Below are positions 18,844-27,524 of a stretch of 64,000 nt of DNA, in pieces. A model generated the notes under the pieces. That model had not been told where the DNA came from and did not search any database. It saw only the letters and a program-made list of their open reading frames with translations. Origin of the DNA: Paracoccus bogoriensis (lineage in GTDB: Bacteria > Pseudomonadota > Alphaproteobacteria > Rhodobacterales > Rhodobacteraceae); the NCBI RefSeq assembly GCF_019431455.1, contig NZ_JAHYSR010000007.1, positions 51,432 through 115,431 of the forward strand, given 5' to 3'. The position numbers and the translations under genes are program-made. How positions within the stretch are numbered: position 1 is the stretch's first letter; each line of letters begins with the position of its first letter.

Positions 18844-21231
18844 TCAGCCGCGCAGGGTCGCGCCAGTGGCCTTGTGGACCTTTTCCACGACCTTGGCGGC
18901 GACGGCCTCGATCTCGGCCTCCGTCAGGGTCTTGTCGGCCGCCTGCATCCGCACGGTCAGACCGATGGACTTGGCGCCGCCCTCCAGCCCGGTAAACTGG
19001 TCAAAGACGCTGACCTGCCGGATCAGGGTCTTGTCGGCGCCAAGCGCGGCGTTCACCAGCGTCAGCGCCTCGACCTCGGGGGCGGTGACAAAGGCGAAGT
19101 CGCGCTCGACCGCCTGGAAGCCCGACAGTTCCAGCGCGGGCCGGGTCGGGGTGCGGGTCTTGGGGAAGGGGATCGCGGCCAGATGGATCGTGAAGGCCAC
19201 GGCCGGACCCTTCACATCCATCTCGCGCAGGATGCGGGGATGGACCTCGCCAAAGGTGGCCAACACGTTGGGGCCAAGCGCGATGTTGCCCGCCCGGCCC
19301 GGATGCCACCAGGCGTCCAGCTTGCGGTTGATCTGCGCCTTGGCGGGGGCGCCAATGGTCGCCAGCACCGCCTCGACATCGGCTTTGGCGTCATAGATAT
19401 CCACCTTGCGGCGGCTGCCGAAGGGGTCACGCGGCGCGATCTGACCCACCAGAAGTCCGCTGAGCCGCAGCGATTGCTCGCCCGGTTCACCGCCCGAAAA
19501 GACCGGGCCCAGTTCGAACAGGGCCAGATCGGCAAAGCCGCGCGCCTGATTGCGCGCCGCCGCCGCCAGGAGGCCAGGCAGCAGGTCGGGGCGCAGATGC
19601 GTCATCTCGCTGCTGATCGGGTTCTCGATTCTCACCGCATCCGAGCCACCGCCGAACAGCGACGCCGCCTTGTGGTCGATGAAGCTGTAGGTCACGCATT
19701 CGTTGTAGCCCAGCGACGCCGCCATCCGGCGCGCCGCCTTTTCGCGCTGTTGCAGCGGTGTCAGCACAGGCTGGGCCACACCCGCGCGCGGACGCGGCAG
19801 GGGCTTGCCCTGAAGCCTGGTCAGGCTTGCGATGCGGGCGATTTCCTCGACCAGATCGGCCTCGCCCAGCACGTCGGGGCGCCAGGATGGCACATGCGCC
19901 ATATCGCCCTCCAGCCGGAAGCCAAGCGCCTCCAGCGTGCGGCGCTGCCTGTCCTCGGGGATGTCCATGCCGACCAGCCGCGCGGTGCGCGTGGGGTCCA
20001 GCCGATAGGCGCGGCCTGTATCGGGCAGCGCCCCCGCGGTCACGATCCCGGAGGCCTGGCCTCCACAGAGGTCCAGCACCATCTTCGTGGCCAGTTCCAG
20101 CCCCGGCAGGGTAAAGGCAGGGTCGATGCCGCGCTCGAACCGATAGCGCGCATCGCTGTTGATCTTCAGCGCCCGGCCGGTGGCAGCGGTGCTGATCGGG
20201 TCGAAATACGCCGCCTCGATGAACACATCCGTCGTGGTCTCGGACGCGCCCGAGGCCGCGCCCCCCATGATGCCCGCGATGCTTTCGGGACCGTTATCGT
20301 CGCAGATGACCACCGCGCCTTCGGGCAGGGCATGGGTCTTGCCGTCCAGCGCGGCCAGTTGCTCGCCCGCGCGCGCGCCGCGGAGCGTCAGGTTGCCCTT
20401 GATCAGGGCCGCATCGAAGACATGCAGCGGACGGTTCAGGTCGAAGGTGAAGAAATTCGTGATGTCCACCAGCGCATTGATCGGGCGCAGCCCGATCGCG
20501 CGCAGCCGCTTCTGCAGCCAGTCGGGCGACGGTCCGTTCGTGACGCCGCGCACCACCCGGCCCGCGAAAAAGGGCGCCTTGGCGGCAATGTCGGGGTCGA
20601 TGGTCACGCCGATGGGGCAGGGAAAGGCACCCTCGATCCGCGCTTCGGGCACGGGCTTCAACGCGCCCAGTCCGCGCGCGGCCAGATCGCGGGCAATGCC
20701 GCGCACGCCAAGCGCATCGGGGCGGTTCGGAGTGATCTTGATATGGATCATCGGGTCGATCTTCTCGGGCGCGTTCTCGGCCAGCCAATCGACGAAACGC
20801 TGACCGACCTCGCCCGAGGGCAGTTCGATGATGCCGTCATGTTCGTCGGACAGTTCCAGCTCGCGTTCGCTGGCCATCATGCCGTGGCTTTCCACACCCC
20901 GGATCCTGCCTACGCCAAGCGTCGTATCCAGGCCGGGCACATAATCGCCGGGCTTGGCCAGAACCACGGTGATGCCCGCCCGCGCATTGGGCGCGCCGCA
21001 GACGATCTGCTTTTCGCCCTCGTCCGTCATCACGCGGCAGACCCGCAGGCGGTCGGCGTCGGGATGCTGCTGGGCGTCCTCGATCCGGGCCAGGGTGAAC
21101 GTGCCCAGCTTTGCGGCGGGATCGACGATCTCCTCGACCTCCAGGCCCAGATCGGTCAGCGCCTCGGCGATTTCGGCCAGGGTGGCGGTGGTGTCCAGAT
21201 GCTCTTTGAGCCAAGAGAGGGTGAACTTCAT
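18844..21231 (-). CDS. pheT: Phenylalanyl-tRNA synthetase beta subunit
   Basis: The beta subunit of the (alpha-beta)2 enzyme that charges tRNA-Phe, 795 residues from the ATG at 21231. It starts with the diagnostic MKFTLSWLKEHLDT, followed by the tRNA-binding (EMAP-like) domain and the B3/B4 editing region. The B5 and catalytic-like domains follow, and the C-terminal ferredoxin-fold anticodon-binding domain ends KATGATLRG. The open frame extends further upstream but without family sequence. pheS is not visible within the window upstream, so the alpha gene lies elsewhere. Confidence 0.97.
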   Translation of the reverse strand: MKFTLSWLKEHLDTTATLAEIAEALTDLGLEVEEIVDPAAKLGTFTLARIEDAQQHPDADRLRVCRVMTDEGEKQIVCGAPNARAGITVVLAKPGDYVPGLDTTLGVGRIRGVESHGMMASERELELSDEHDGIIELPSGEVGQRFVDWLAENAPEKIDPMIHIKITPNRPDALGVRGIARDLAARGLGALKPVPEARIEGAFPCPIGVTIDPDIAAKAPFFAGRVVRGVTNGPSPDWLQKRLRAIGLRPINALVDITNFFTFDLNRPLHVFDAALIKGNLTLRGARAGEQLAALDGKTHALPEGAVVICDDNGPESIAGIMGGAASGASETTTDVFIEAAYFDPISTAATGRALKINSDARYRFERGIDPAFTLPGLELATKMVLDLCGGQASGIVTAGALPDTGRAYRLDPTRTARLVGMDIPEDRQRRTLEALGFRLEGDMAHVPSWRPDVLGEADLVEEIARIASLTRLQGKPLPRPRAGVAQPVLTPLQQREKAARRMAASLGYNECVTYSFIDHKAASLFGGGSDAVRIENPISSEMTHLRPDLLPGLLAAAARNQARGFADLALFELGPVFSGGEPGEQSLRLSGLLVGQIAPRDPFGSRRKVDIYDAKADVEAVLATIGAPAKAQINRKLDAWWHPGRAGNIALGPNVLATFGEVHPRILREMDVKGPAVAFTIHLAAIPFPKTRTPTRPALELSGFQAVERDFAFVTAPEVEALTLVNAALGADKTLIRQVSVFDQFTGLEGGAKSIGLTVRMQAADKTLTEAEIEAVAAKVVEKVHKATGATLRG

Positions 21232-21403
21232 GACGCTGCCTTCCGGTTCCGGCCCGCACAGGGGCGGGCATGGCTTTGCTGCCTTCAAGCGCGGGCGCGC
21301 GCGCGGGTCAAGCCGGATCGGCATGTCTTGCGGCCAAAGATCGACTTGCCGCGCTCGTCCGGCGGTGCCACCTTGCGCCGTGTCGTGACTCCAGGGTGTT
21401 CCC

Positions 21404-22639
21404 ATGAAAGTGCTTTTGCCTCTTGCCGCCGGCCTGACCGTTCTGTCCGCGCTTCCCGCGCTTGCCCAGGGCGACGGGGTCGCCTGTTCGGGCGATCCGG
21501 CGCAATGGTTCGCCGCAGACGCCGCCGCCAGCACGGTGAACACCGCCCAGACCCCGCTGCGTGTCGAGGTCGAATCCTCCGAAGGCAGCCGCGACTGGCA
21601 CGCCTTTGTCGTCGAAGGCGAGGCGCAGGCCCTGCGGATCGAGGCCGAGGCCATCGGCGGCGGCGATCCCTCGCTGGTCCTGTCCACCCCCGAAGGCCGC
21701 ATCCTGGCCGAAAACGACGATGCCATGGGCGGGCTGAATTCGCGCATCGAGGCGGTGCTGGAACCCGGCGTCTATTGCGTGCGGATGGTTCCGGTCGGCA
21801 ATCCCGACATCCGCGCGGCGGTTCAGGTCAGCCGCGAGGATCAACCCGCCCTGCTGACCGCGCCCCCCGACCTGACCATCGCCGATTGCCGCCCCGAGAC
21901 CGCGGCCGAGGCCCTGACCGACGGGCCGCTGGACGCCGCGCTGACCTTGGGGCGGGTCAGCCGCCAGACCGGCGCCGAAGTCGCTTATCTGCGCTTTGCG
22001 CTCGATACGCCCCGTTCGATCACGCTGCGCGCGTCCAGCGTCGAGCTGGATCCCTATCTCAAGCTCTTTGATGCCACCGGCAGCCTGATCGCGGAAAACG
22101 ACGATGCCGACGGTCTGAATTCGCGGCTGGACTTCCTGACGCCGCTGGCGGCGGGCGAATATTGCATCGGCGTGGCACCCCTTTCGGCGCGCGAGGGCGT
22201 GATCGAGGTTTCGGCCGAGATTCTGGACCGCGACAGCTATCTGCGTGCCGCCTGGAGCCGGGGCGAGATGGCGCCTCCCGCCGGGTCGGACTATCCGATG
22301 CAGCAGATCGACCTGACCCGCGACCGCGAGACGGTGTTGCTGCATGACGGCACCGCGCAATGGCTGGCCCTGACCGTCGAGCGCCCGAGTGTGCTGATCG
22401 TCGATGCCTTCGGCAGCGCGACCGGGGTGGACAGCAAGCTGGTCCTGTTCGGCCCGAACGGTGCGCAGGTCGCGATGGATGACGATGGCGGCGAGAACAC
22501 GGATGCGCGGCTGGGGCCGGTCCTGCTGGAGCCCGGCCTCTACCGCATGGCGGTGCTGGATGTAGGCCGGCTGGATCAGCCGCGCGGGCCGATCCGCGCC
22601 ATCTCGCTGGTCTTCGACCGGTTCGAGCGGGTCGAATAG
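21404..22639 (+). CDS. Secreted protein with three PPC-like beta-sandwich repeats
   Basis: A 411-residue exported protein with a signal peptide (MKVLLPLAAGLTVLSALPALAQ). The mature part repeats the same pattern three times, roughly residues 45-145, 165-280 and 295-405: a LxxxDPxLxLF-type strand, an acidic turn (ENDDAMGGLNSR; ENDDADGLNSR; MDDDGGENTDAR), then LEPGxYxVRV. This is the pattern of bacterial pre-peptidase C-terminal (PPC) domains. Those domains normally sit at the end of secreted proteases, but here no catalytic domain is present. It is divergent from pheT and stands alone. The function is unknown; it may be a calcium-stabilised periplasmic or surface binding protein. Confidence 0.8.
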   Translation: MKVLLPLAAGLTVLSALPALAQGDGVACSGDPAQWFAADAAASTVNTAQTPLRVEVESSEGSRDWHAFVVEGEAQALRIEAEAIGGGDPSLVLSTPEGRILAENDDAMGGLNSRIEAVLEPGVYCVRMVPVGNPDIRAAVQVSREDQPALLTAPPDLTIADCRPETAAEALTDGPLDAALTLGRVSRQTGAEVAYLRFALDTPRSITLRASSVELDPYLKLFDATGSLIAENDDADGLNSRLDFLTPLAAGEYCIGVAPLSAREGVIEVSAEILDRDSYLRAAWSRGEMAPPAGSDYPMQQIDLTRDRETVLLHDGTAQWLALTVERPSVLIVDAFGSATGVDSKLVLFGPNGAQVAMDDDGGENTDARLGPVLLEPGLYRMAVLDVGRLDQPRGPIRAISLVFDRFERVE

Positions 22640-22850
22640 GCGTCTGGCAAAAGGTCGTCACCGCGGTAGAGGACTTGCGCGCCCGGCCCCCTTTTTCCTG
22701 CGGTATCGGGCACACGGGTCGTGGAGGCAGCGTGCACCGAACGTGCACCGCCCGGCCTGCCCCGGCGGGCTGCGACATCGGGTCGGGGCGCGCGCGGGTT
22801 GATCCGGCCGGGGGCAGCGCCCAGATTGCGGGTCAGAGGAGCCGCGCCCC

Positions 22851-24224
22851 ATGTTCGACCTGCCCCGCCCCGATCCCGTCAAGGTGCCGCTGGCCGTGCG
22901 CCCTCTGGGCATCATGGGCACGGTCGCCACCGCCCGGCGCAACCTGCTGGAGCTGATCCCCGCCATCGCCACGCGCCAGCCCATCGTCTCGGGCAAGACC
23001 GGGCTGCGCTGGCACATGGTCATGGACCCGGCCTCGCTGCGCCGGATCCTCAAGGAACGGGTCGAGGATTACCCGAAATCCACCACCACGAAGCTGATCC
23101 TGAATCCTGCCATCGGCGAAAGCATGTTCGTGGCCGAGGGCGCGCATTGGCGCTGGCAGCGCCGCGCCGCCGCGCCCGCCTTTGCCCAACGGCATGTCGA
23201 GGCGCTTGGCCCCGTCATGAGCGCCGCCGCCGAGGCCTCGACCCGCCGGCTGGCCGCCGCGACGGGACCGGTCGATCTGTTCGCCGAGACGATCGCGGCA
23301 ACCTTCGAGGTCATCTCGGACGTGACCTTCTCGGGCGGGGGCGCTGCGGTCTTCGACCGCGACGCCGTGCATCACGCGATCGAGGGCTATATCGCACAGA
23401 CCGCGCGGATCTCGCTGATGGATGTGATGGGGCTGCCGGCATGGCTGCCCCGTCCGGGGCGGCTGTTCGCGGGGCCGGGGCTCAGGCGCATGAAGGCCCT
23501 GGCCGACCGCGCCATCGCCGCCCGCGCCAGGACCGCGCGCGATCAGGGGCCGCCCGACCTTCTGGACCTGCTGCTGGACGCGCAAGACCCTGAAACGGGC
23601 CGCCGGATGAGCCGCGACGAATTGCGCGACAACCTGCTGACCTTCATCGTGGCGGGCCACGAGACGACCGCCCTGACGCTGGCCTGGGCGCTTTATCTTT
23701 GCGCCCACGACCCCGAGGTGCAGGAACGCGCCGCCGCCGAGGCCCGCGCCGCCCTGGGCGGGAGGGTGGCCGAAGCAGGCGATCTTGGCGCCCTGCCCCT
23801 GACGCTGCGGATCGTGAACGAAACGCTGCGGCTCTACCCGCCGGCTGCCTTTCTGTCGCGCACGGCGCAGGCGCATGACAGGCTCTGCGGACGTGAGGTC
23901 CGTCCTGGTGACACGGTGATGATGCCGATCTACGCCCTGCACCGCCATCATCTGCTGTGGGACCGGCCCGACGCCTTCGACCCCGACCGCTTCCTGACGG
24001 CACCCGACCGCTATGCCTTCCTGCCCTTTGGCGCGGGGCCGCGCATCTGCATCGGTGCAAGCTTCGCCCTGCAAGAGGCCGTGATCATCCTGGCCACCCT
24101 GCTGTCGCGGTTCCGCTTTGATCCCGTGCCTGGCCGCCTGCCCGAACCGCGCATGATCCTGACGCTGCGCCCGCATGGCGGGGTCTGGCTGCGTGCCGTG
24201 CCGCGTGCAGGCGGGCAATCCTAG
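22851..24224 (+). CDS. Cytochrome P450
   Basis: A soluble bacterial haem monooxygenase of 457 residues. Hallmarks are the I-helix oxygen-activation motif AGHETT (268-273), the K-helix ExxR in ETLR (324-327) and the haem loop FLPFGAGPRICIG with ligand Cys400. The C-helix WRWQRRAAAPAF binds a haem propionate. It resembles the CYP102/CYP4-like class of bacterial P450s that hydroxylate fatty acids or terpenoids, but the substrate cannot be fixed. No ferredoxin or reductase gene is adjacent. An insertion-sequence graveyard follows about 200 bases downstream. Confidence 0.93.
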   Translation: MFDLPRPDPVKVPLAVRPLGIMGTVATARRNLLELIPAIATRQPIVSGKTGLRWHMVMDPASLRRILKERVEDYPKSTTTKLILNPAIGESMFVAEGAHWRWQRRAAAPAFAQRHVEALGPVMSAAAEASTRRLAAATGPVDLFAETIAATFEVISDVTFSGGGAAVFDRDAVHHAIEGYIAQTARISLMDVMGLPAWLPRPGRLFAGPGLRRMKALADRAIAARARTARDQGPPDLLDLLLDAQDPETGRRMSRDELRDNLLTFIVAGHETTALTLAWALYLCAHDPEVQERAAAEARAALGGRVAEAGDLGALPLTLRIVNETLRLYPPAAFLSRTAQAHDRLCGREVRPGDTVMMPIYALHRHHLLWDRPDAFDPDRFLTAPDRYAFLPFGAGPRICIGASFALQEAVIILATLLSRFRFDPVPGRLPEPRMILTLRPHGGVWLRAVPRAGGQS

Positions 24225-24468
24225 GGCTGCAAGTCTGCAAGGCCAGTCCCTCCGTTGCTGGGTCAGAACTGCGTAAGAGGCGGCCCGCAGGACACCGAAC
24301 TTCGACAGCTCGGGGGCGGTTTCTGGCGTCCGGATTTTCTCCGGCTTCGTTTTCCCAAGGGGTTAGCCTGATGCGAGGCGGCGGTTTCGCCCATCTTTGT
24401 CATCACAAACACTTCTTTTTTGAACTGGCACTGATGACTGGCGTCCTGCGCAGTAGTGCCGCCACAGA
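24225..24468. other. Intergenic region before IS debris
   Basis: This 244-base stretch lies between the P450 gene and the truncated IS1634-like gene. I see no gene, tRNA or clear terminator. A T-rich patch (24411-24420, CTTCTTTTTT) precedes the transposase start, and part of this sequence is probably the non-coding left end of that element. Confidence 0.5.
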
Positions 24469-25052
24469 ATGTACACGCGCATCACCAAGGCCGGAGGCCG
24501 TCAGTACCTGCAGCTGGTCGAGTCGTTCCGAAACGACGCCGGCAAGGTGCGCACGCGCGTTGTGGCCAACCTCGGGCGCCTCGACCAGCTCACGCCGGAG
24601 CGGCTGGATCCGCTGATCAACGGGCTCAATCGGGCGGTGGGGCGCGCCGAGAACACCGCCTCCGAGGTCATCCAGGAGCCCGGCTGCAGCCTTGGTGATG
24701 TCTTCGCACTCCACGAACTCTGGCGGGAGCTCGGGATCGACACGGCGCTGAGGCGCGCACTGCGGTCTTCGCGAAGGGAAATAGACGCTGAGGCGCTCGT
24801 ACGTGCCATGGTCTTCAACCGCCTGTGCGATCCCACCAGCAAGCTCGGCTGTCTGCGCTGGCTGGACACCGTCGCCATGCCAGCGATGCCCGAGGGCGTC
24901 ACTCACCAGCATCTGCTGCGGGCGATGGACGCGCTGATGGACCATGGCGAGGCCGTCGAAGCCGCCCTTGCCCGCCAGATCCGCCCGCTGGTCGACCGCG
25001 ATCTGGCTGTGGCCTTCTACGACCTCACGACCGTCCGCATCCACGGGGAGGC
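24469..25052 (+). pseudogene. IS1634-family transposase, 5' fragment
   Basis: The first ~195 codons match the N-terminal half of IS1634-type DDE transposases: YTRITKAGGRQYLQLVESFRN, VANLGRLDQLTPERLDPLI, LVRAMVFNRLCDPTSKLGCLRW and the first catalytic Asp in VAFYDLTTVRIHGE. Homology stops immediately after that motif, near 25050. The frame then runs on through antisense IS110 sequence to a stop at 25725, giving a misleading chimeric 418-codon frame. The other catalytic acidic residues are missing, so it cannot be active. Confidence 0.85.
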
Positions 25053-25476
25053 GGTTGCGGCAAGCGGTGTGATCCTTGTTCAGGGCGAGACGCGCGATGT
25101 GCAACTCGCGGATTTCATGCATGGTTTCGCTGCGCACGGGGTTGGCGTCCAGTTCGGGCACCGCCCCCGTCCGCGCCGGCATGGCGGCATCGACACGGTC
25201 GGTCTTGGCGCCCTGGCTGATAGCCTGCGCAAAGCGGCGGGCCCGCGTCGGATTGACCTTGACCAGATCATGACCGGCCGCGCTCAGCACCGCCTCCAGA
25301 TCGCGATGATAGCGCCCGGTCGCCTCGTGGACGATCCGGACCGGCGTCTTGCCGATCCCGCGACGCAGGGCGGCCAGCCCCGCCTTGTCGCTGCCGAACC
25401 GCTCGTGCCTGCGATCCGAGAGCCGATGAATGTCAAACGTGTCCCTGGAAATGTCGATCCCGATGGTATCCTGCAT
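25050..25476 (-). pseudogene. IS110-family transposase, 5' fragment
   Basis: Starting at ATG 25476, about 142 codons match the N-terminal RuvC-like DEDD domain of IS110 recombinases: TIGIDISRDTFDIHRL (first Asp), RIVHEATGRYHRDLEAVL (Glu), and QGAKTDRVDAAMPA (the Asp pair). The helical linker LHIARLALNKDHTACRNR follows. Homology ends at the junction with the IS1634 fragment, so the C-terminal Tnp20 domain with the catalytic serine is gone. The two fragments face each other across a sharp join, as expected for a deletion between adjacent elements or one inserting into another and then decaying. Confidence 0.85.
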
Positions 25477-25479
25477 CGC

Positions 25480-25740
25480 CTTTCGTCCCCTGTGCTTGTC
25501 ATGCGGGGCAAGGGCGCGCCTTCCCCATGTATCCGTCCAGGTCACGCGAAAGGCAGGGGCGATCAAACTTCTGACCGGTCCAAGAGACCACCGTTGCTCC
25601 GATCCGTCCCCCGCCGCTCTCCGGCATGTGTGAGGTGCCGGAGAGCGGCTCCCGTATCGCACAGGAGCCGGTCGCTTCTTAAGACAAGGTTGCTCATCAT
25701 CACCCCCGTCAGTCCGGGAGCTTGAATCACGCAGGCCCGG
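25480..25740 (-). ncRNA. Candidate bridge-RNA region of the IS110 remnant
   Basis: IS110-family elements encode a structured guide (bridge) RNA in the non-coding end next to the recombinase. Upstream of this recombinase start lie about 260 bases with no gene. They include a perfect 14-bp hairpin (arms 25613-25626 and 25636-25649, 9-base loop). The position and orientation fit the family, but I cannot assign target- or donor-binding loops. The element is truncated and so would not be functional by itself. Confidence 0.4.
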
Positions 25741-25805
25741 CGGCCTCAAACCAATTAATGAGTCCTGACCCTAGGCCATCTGCCAGAGGGCGCCATCTGA
25801 GGCGG

Positions 25806-26180
25806 ACAAGCTGACCCATCACAGCGACCGAGGCAGCCAATACCTGTCGATCCGATACACCGAGCGGCTCGCAGAGGCCGGCATCGACACATCAGTCGGA
25901 AGCGTCGGAGATTCCCATGGCAATGCACTCGCCGAGAGCATCATCCATTCCGGGACTTACGCGGCCCCATCTGGGGCCACGGTCCGCTCCATATGTTCAA
26001 GACCGAGGTCATCAAGTTCCTCGGACCTTGGAAAACGGCCGGCCAGGTCGAGTGGGAACCCTGAAATGGGTCGACTGGTATAACAACACCCGCCTTCACA
26101 GCGCCATCGGCTATATCACGCCACAAGAAGCAGAGGAGGCATTCTACGCAACCTTGAACGCTGACGAAAAAGCAGCGTAA
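25806..26180 (+). pseudogene. IS3-family transposase OrfB, frameshifted 3' fragment
   Basis: Reading from 25811 gives the core of an IS3-type integrase: LTHHSDRGSQYLSIRYTERL, then AGIDTSVGSVGDSHGNALAES. The frame then breaks. Remnants of KTEVIKFLGPW appear near 26000, and the true C terminus (WVDWYNNTRLHSAIGYITPQEAEEAFYATL) returns in another frame up to the stop at 26180. At least two indels separate the blocks, so the gene is dead. The 5' part of OrfB and all of OrfA are missing. Confidence 0.85.
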
Positions 26181-26202
26181 TCATTGAAACAGAAACTCTT
26201 CG

Positions 26203-26222
26203 GTAAACCAGGGGCGGTTCAG
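26203..26222. repeat. Probable right terminal repeat of the IS3 remnant
   Basis: The sequence GGTAAACCAGGGGCGGTTCA lies 22 bases after the OrfB stop. It resembles in reverse the TGAACCGCCCC-type ends of many IS3-family elements. No matching left end is preserved nearby. Confidence 0.5.
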
Positions 26223-26350
26223 GACGACCGGGGGGGCGGGTCACTCCACGCGCCTTCTAGCCCCCAATGTCGTCTTTGCCAAGTGTCGCGCCACGCAAAA
26301 TCGTGCAAAGGGTTAGGCTACTGTCCGATCTGAGCCTGCACCGGTCTTTT

Positions 26351-27397
26351 TCAGGTCTGTTGAGAGCGATAGAGCGCCACTGTCGCGCCCGGTTGCGTGT
26401 CGTCCACGACAACCCTTGCCGGGATGACCTCGATTTCGCCGTCACGCGGGGCGGCGCCGTCGAACCAGGCAAAACAGCGGGCGATCAGCGTCTCGACATC
26501 GTGGCGCAGCATGATCGTCTCGATGGGCAGGCAGGCCGCAAAAGGATCCCAGTCGAAACAGGCGACCCGCAGATCCGGCAGGTCGGATGCGTGCGCCTGC
26601 CAGAAGCGCGCAAAGCCCTCGAAAGCGGTGATCGAGTTCACCAACAGGGCCTTGGGGATTTCCCCACCCCGCGCGAAAATCGCTGCCATCGTGTCGCAGG
26701 CCGCTTGCGGGCTGTAGCCGCAACAATGGATCGCCGATGCATCGGGATCGCGCCCTGATTCGGCCAAGGCTGCGCGAAAGCCGTCGATCCGCGCCTCGGT
26801 CGCGTATTCGTTGCGCCGACCGCCCAGAAACAGCGCCCCGGTCTCGGGCGCCAGCCCCCCCATCAACCGCCGCGTCAGGTCGCGCGCGCCGCCATGGTTG
26901 TCCGTCACCACCGAAAAACCCAAGCCGCCAGGCAGGTCCACGTTCACGCAACGGATCCCCGCCTCGCGGCAGAGCGCATTGATGCGGGCGGGTTCCTCGG
27001 TTCCGGCCAGGACCAGAAACTCGACCTCTTGCGCGATCATCGTATCGGCCAGCTTCTGTTCGATCCGCGCATCCCTCTGGGTGCTGGCGACCAGAGGGAT
27101 CAGGCCGCGCATATGCGATTCGGCCTCGAAATGCTCGGTCAGTCCGGCAAAGAACCGGTTGCGGTGATGCGGCACGATCAGCCCCGCCAGCGAGGACCGG
27201 TTCAGCCGCAGCGCCCGCGCCCGCTGATTGGGCCGATAGCCCAGGCTCTGGGCCAGTTGCAGCACGCGCTCGGCCGTATCGGGGTTGATGCGATGGTCCT
27301 TCCAGCCGCCATTCAGCACCAGGCTAGCCGTCGCGGGCGAGGTTCCCGCCGCCTGCGCCAGATCCTTAATCGTGGGCTTGCGTCCTGTTCTGGCCAT
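26351..27397 (-). CDS. LacI-family transcriptional regulator of the adjacent sugar operon
   Basis: A 348-residue LacI-type repressor with an N-terminal helix-turn-helix and hinge (PTIKDLAQAAGTSPATASLVLNG, then INPDTAERVLQLAQSLGYRPNQRARAL) and a periplasmic-binding-like sugar domain. It is divergent from the sugar transport operon. A perfect palindrome (27454-27471) in the shared promoter region is the likely operator. The sugar effector is presumably the substrate of that operon. Confidence 0.93.
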   Translation of the reverse strand: MARTGRKPTIKDLAQAAGTSPATASLVLNGGWKDHRINPDTAERVLQLAQSLGYRPNQRARALRLNRSSLAGLIVPHHRNRFFAGLTEHFEAESHMRGLIPLVASTQRDARIEQKLADTMIAQEVEFLVLAGTEEPARINALCREAGIRCVNVDLPGGLGFSVVTDNHGGARDLTRRLMGGLAPETGALFLGGRRNEYATEARIDGFRAALAESGRDPDASAIHCCGYSPQAACDTMAAIFARGGEIPKALLVNSITAFEGFARFWQAHASDLPDLRVACFDWDPFAACLPIETIMLRHDVETLIARCFAWFDGAAPRDGEIEVIPARVVVDDTQPGATVALYRSQQT

Positions 27398-27453
27398 TCG
27401 TCCCCCTGATGTCGCCCCCGAAAGAAATAGACAGATTTCCTGTTGACGTCACC

Positions 27454-27471
27454 TGCTAAAAGGATTTAGCA
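27454..27471. promoter_or_regulatory. Probable LacI-family operator
   Basis: A perfect 7-bp inverted repeat, TGCTAAA-AGGA-TTTAGCA, sits in the 127-base region between the divergent regulator and sugar-binding-protein genes. A TTGACG that could be a -35 box lies just before it (27443-27448), so a bound repressor would cover the promoter. The 18-bp even palindrome fits LacI-family sites. Confidence 0.75.
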
Positions 27472-27524
27472 AATCTCTGGCCGACAGGGGAGGACAGGTC
27501 GGCGTCACATCATGGGAGGAAAGA

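Noticed and set aside
18874..22071. A 1065-codon open frame on the plus strand
   Set aside because: It is antisense to pheT and then out of frame in the secreted PPC-repeat gene. It has no family sequence.
24403..25749. Single 448-codon minus-strand transposase
   Set aside because: Only residues encoded by 25050-25476 match IS110. The rest is antisense IS1634 sequence and upstream non-coding sequence, so it is a chimera.
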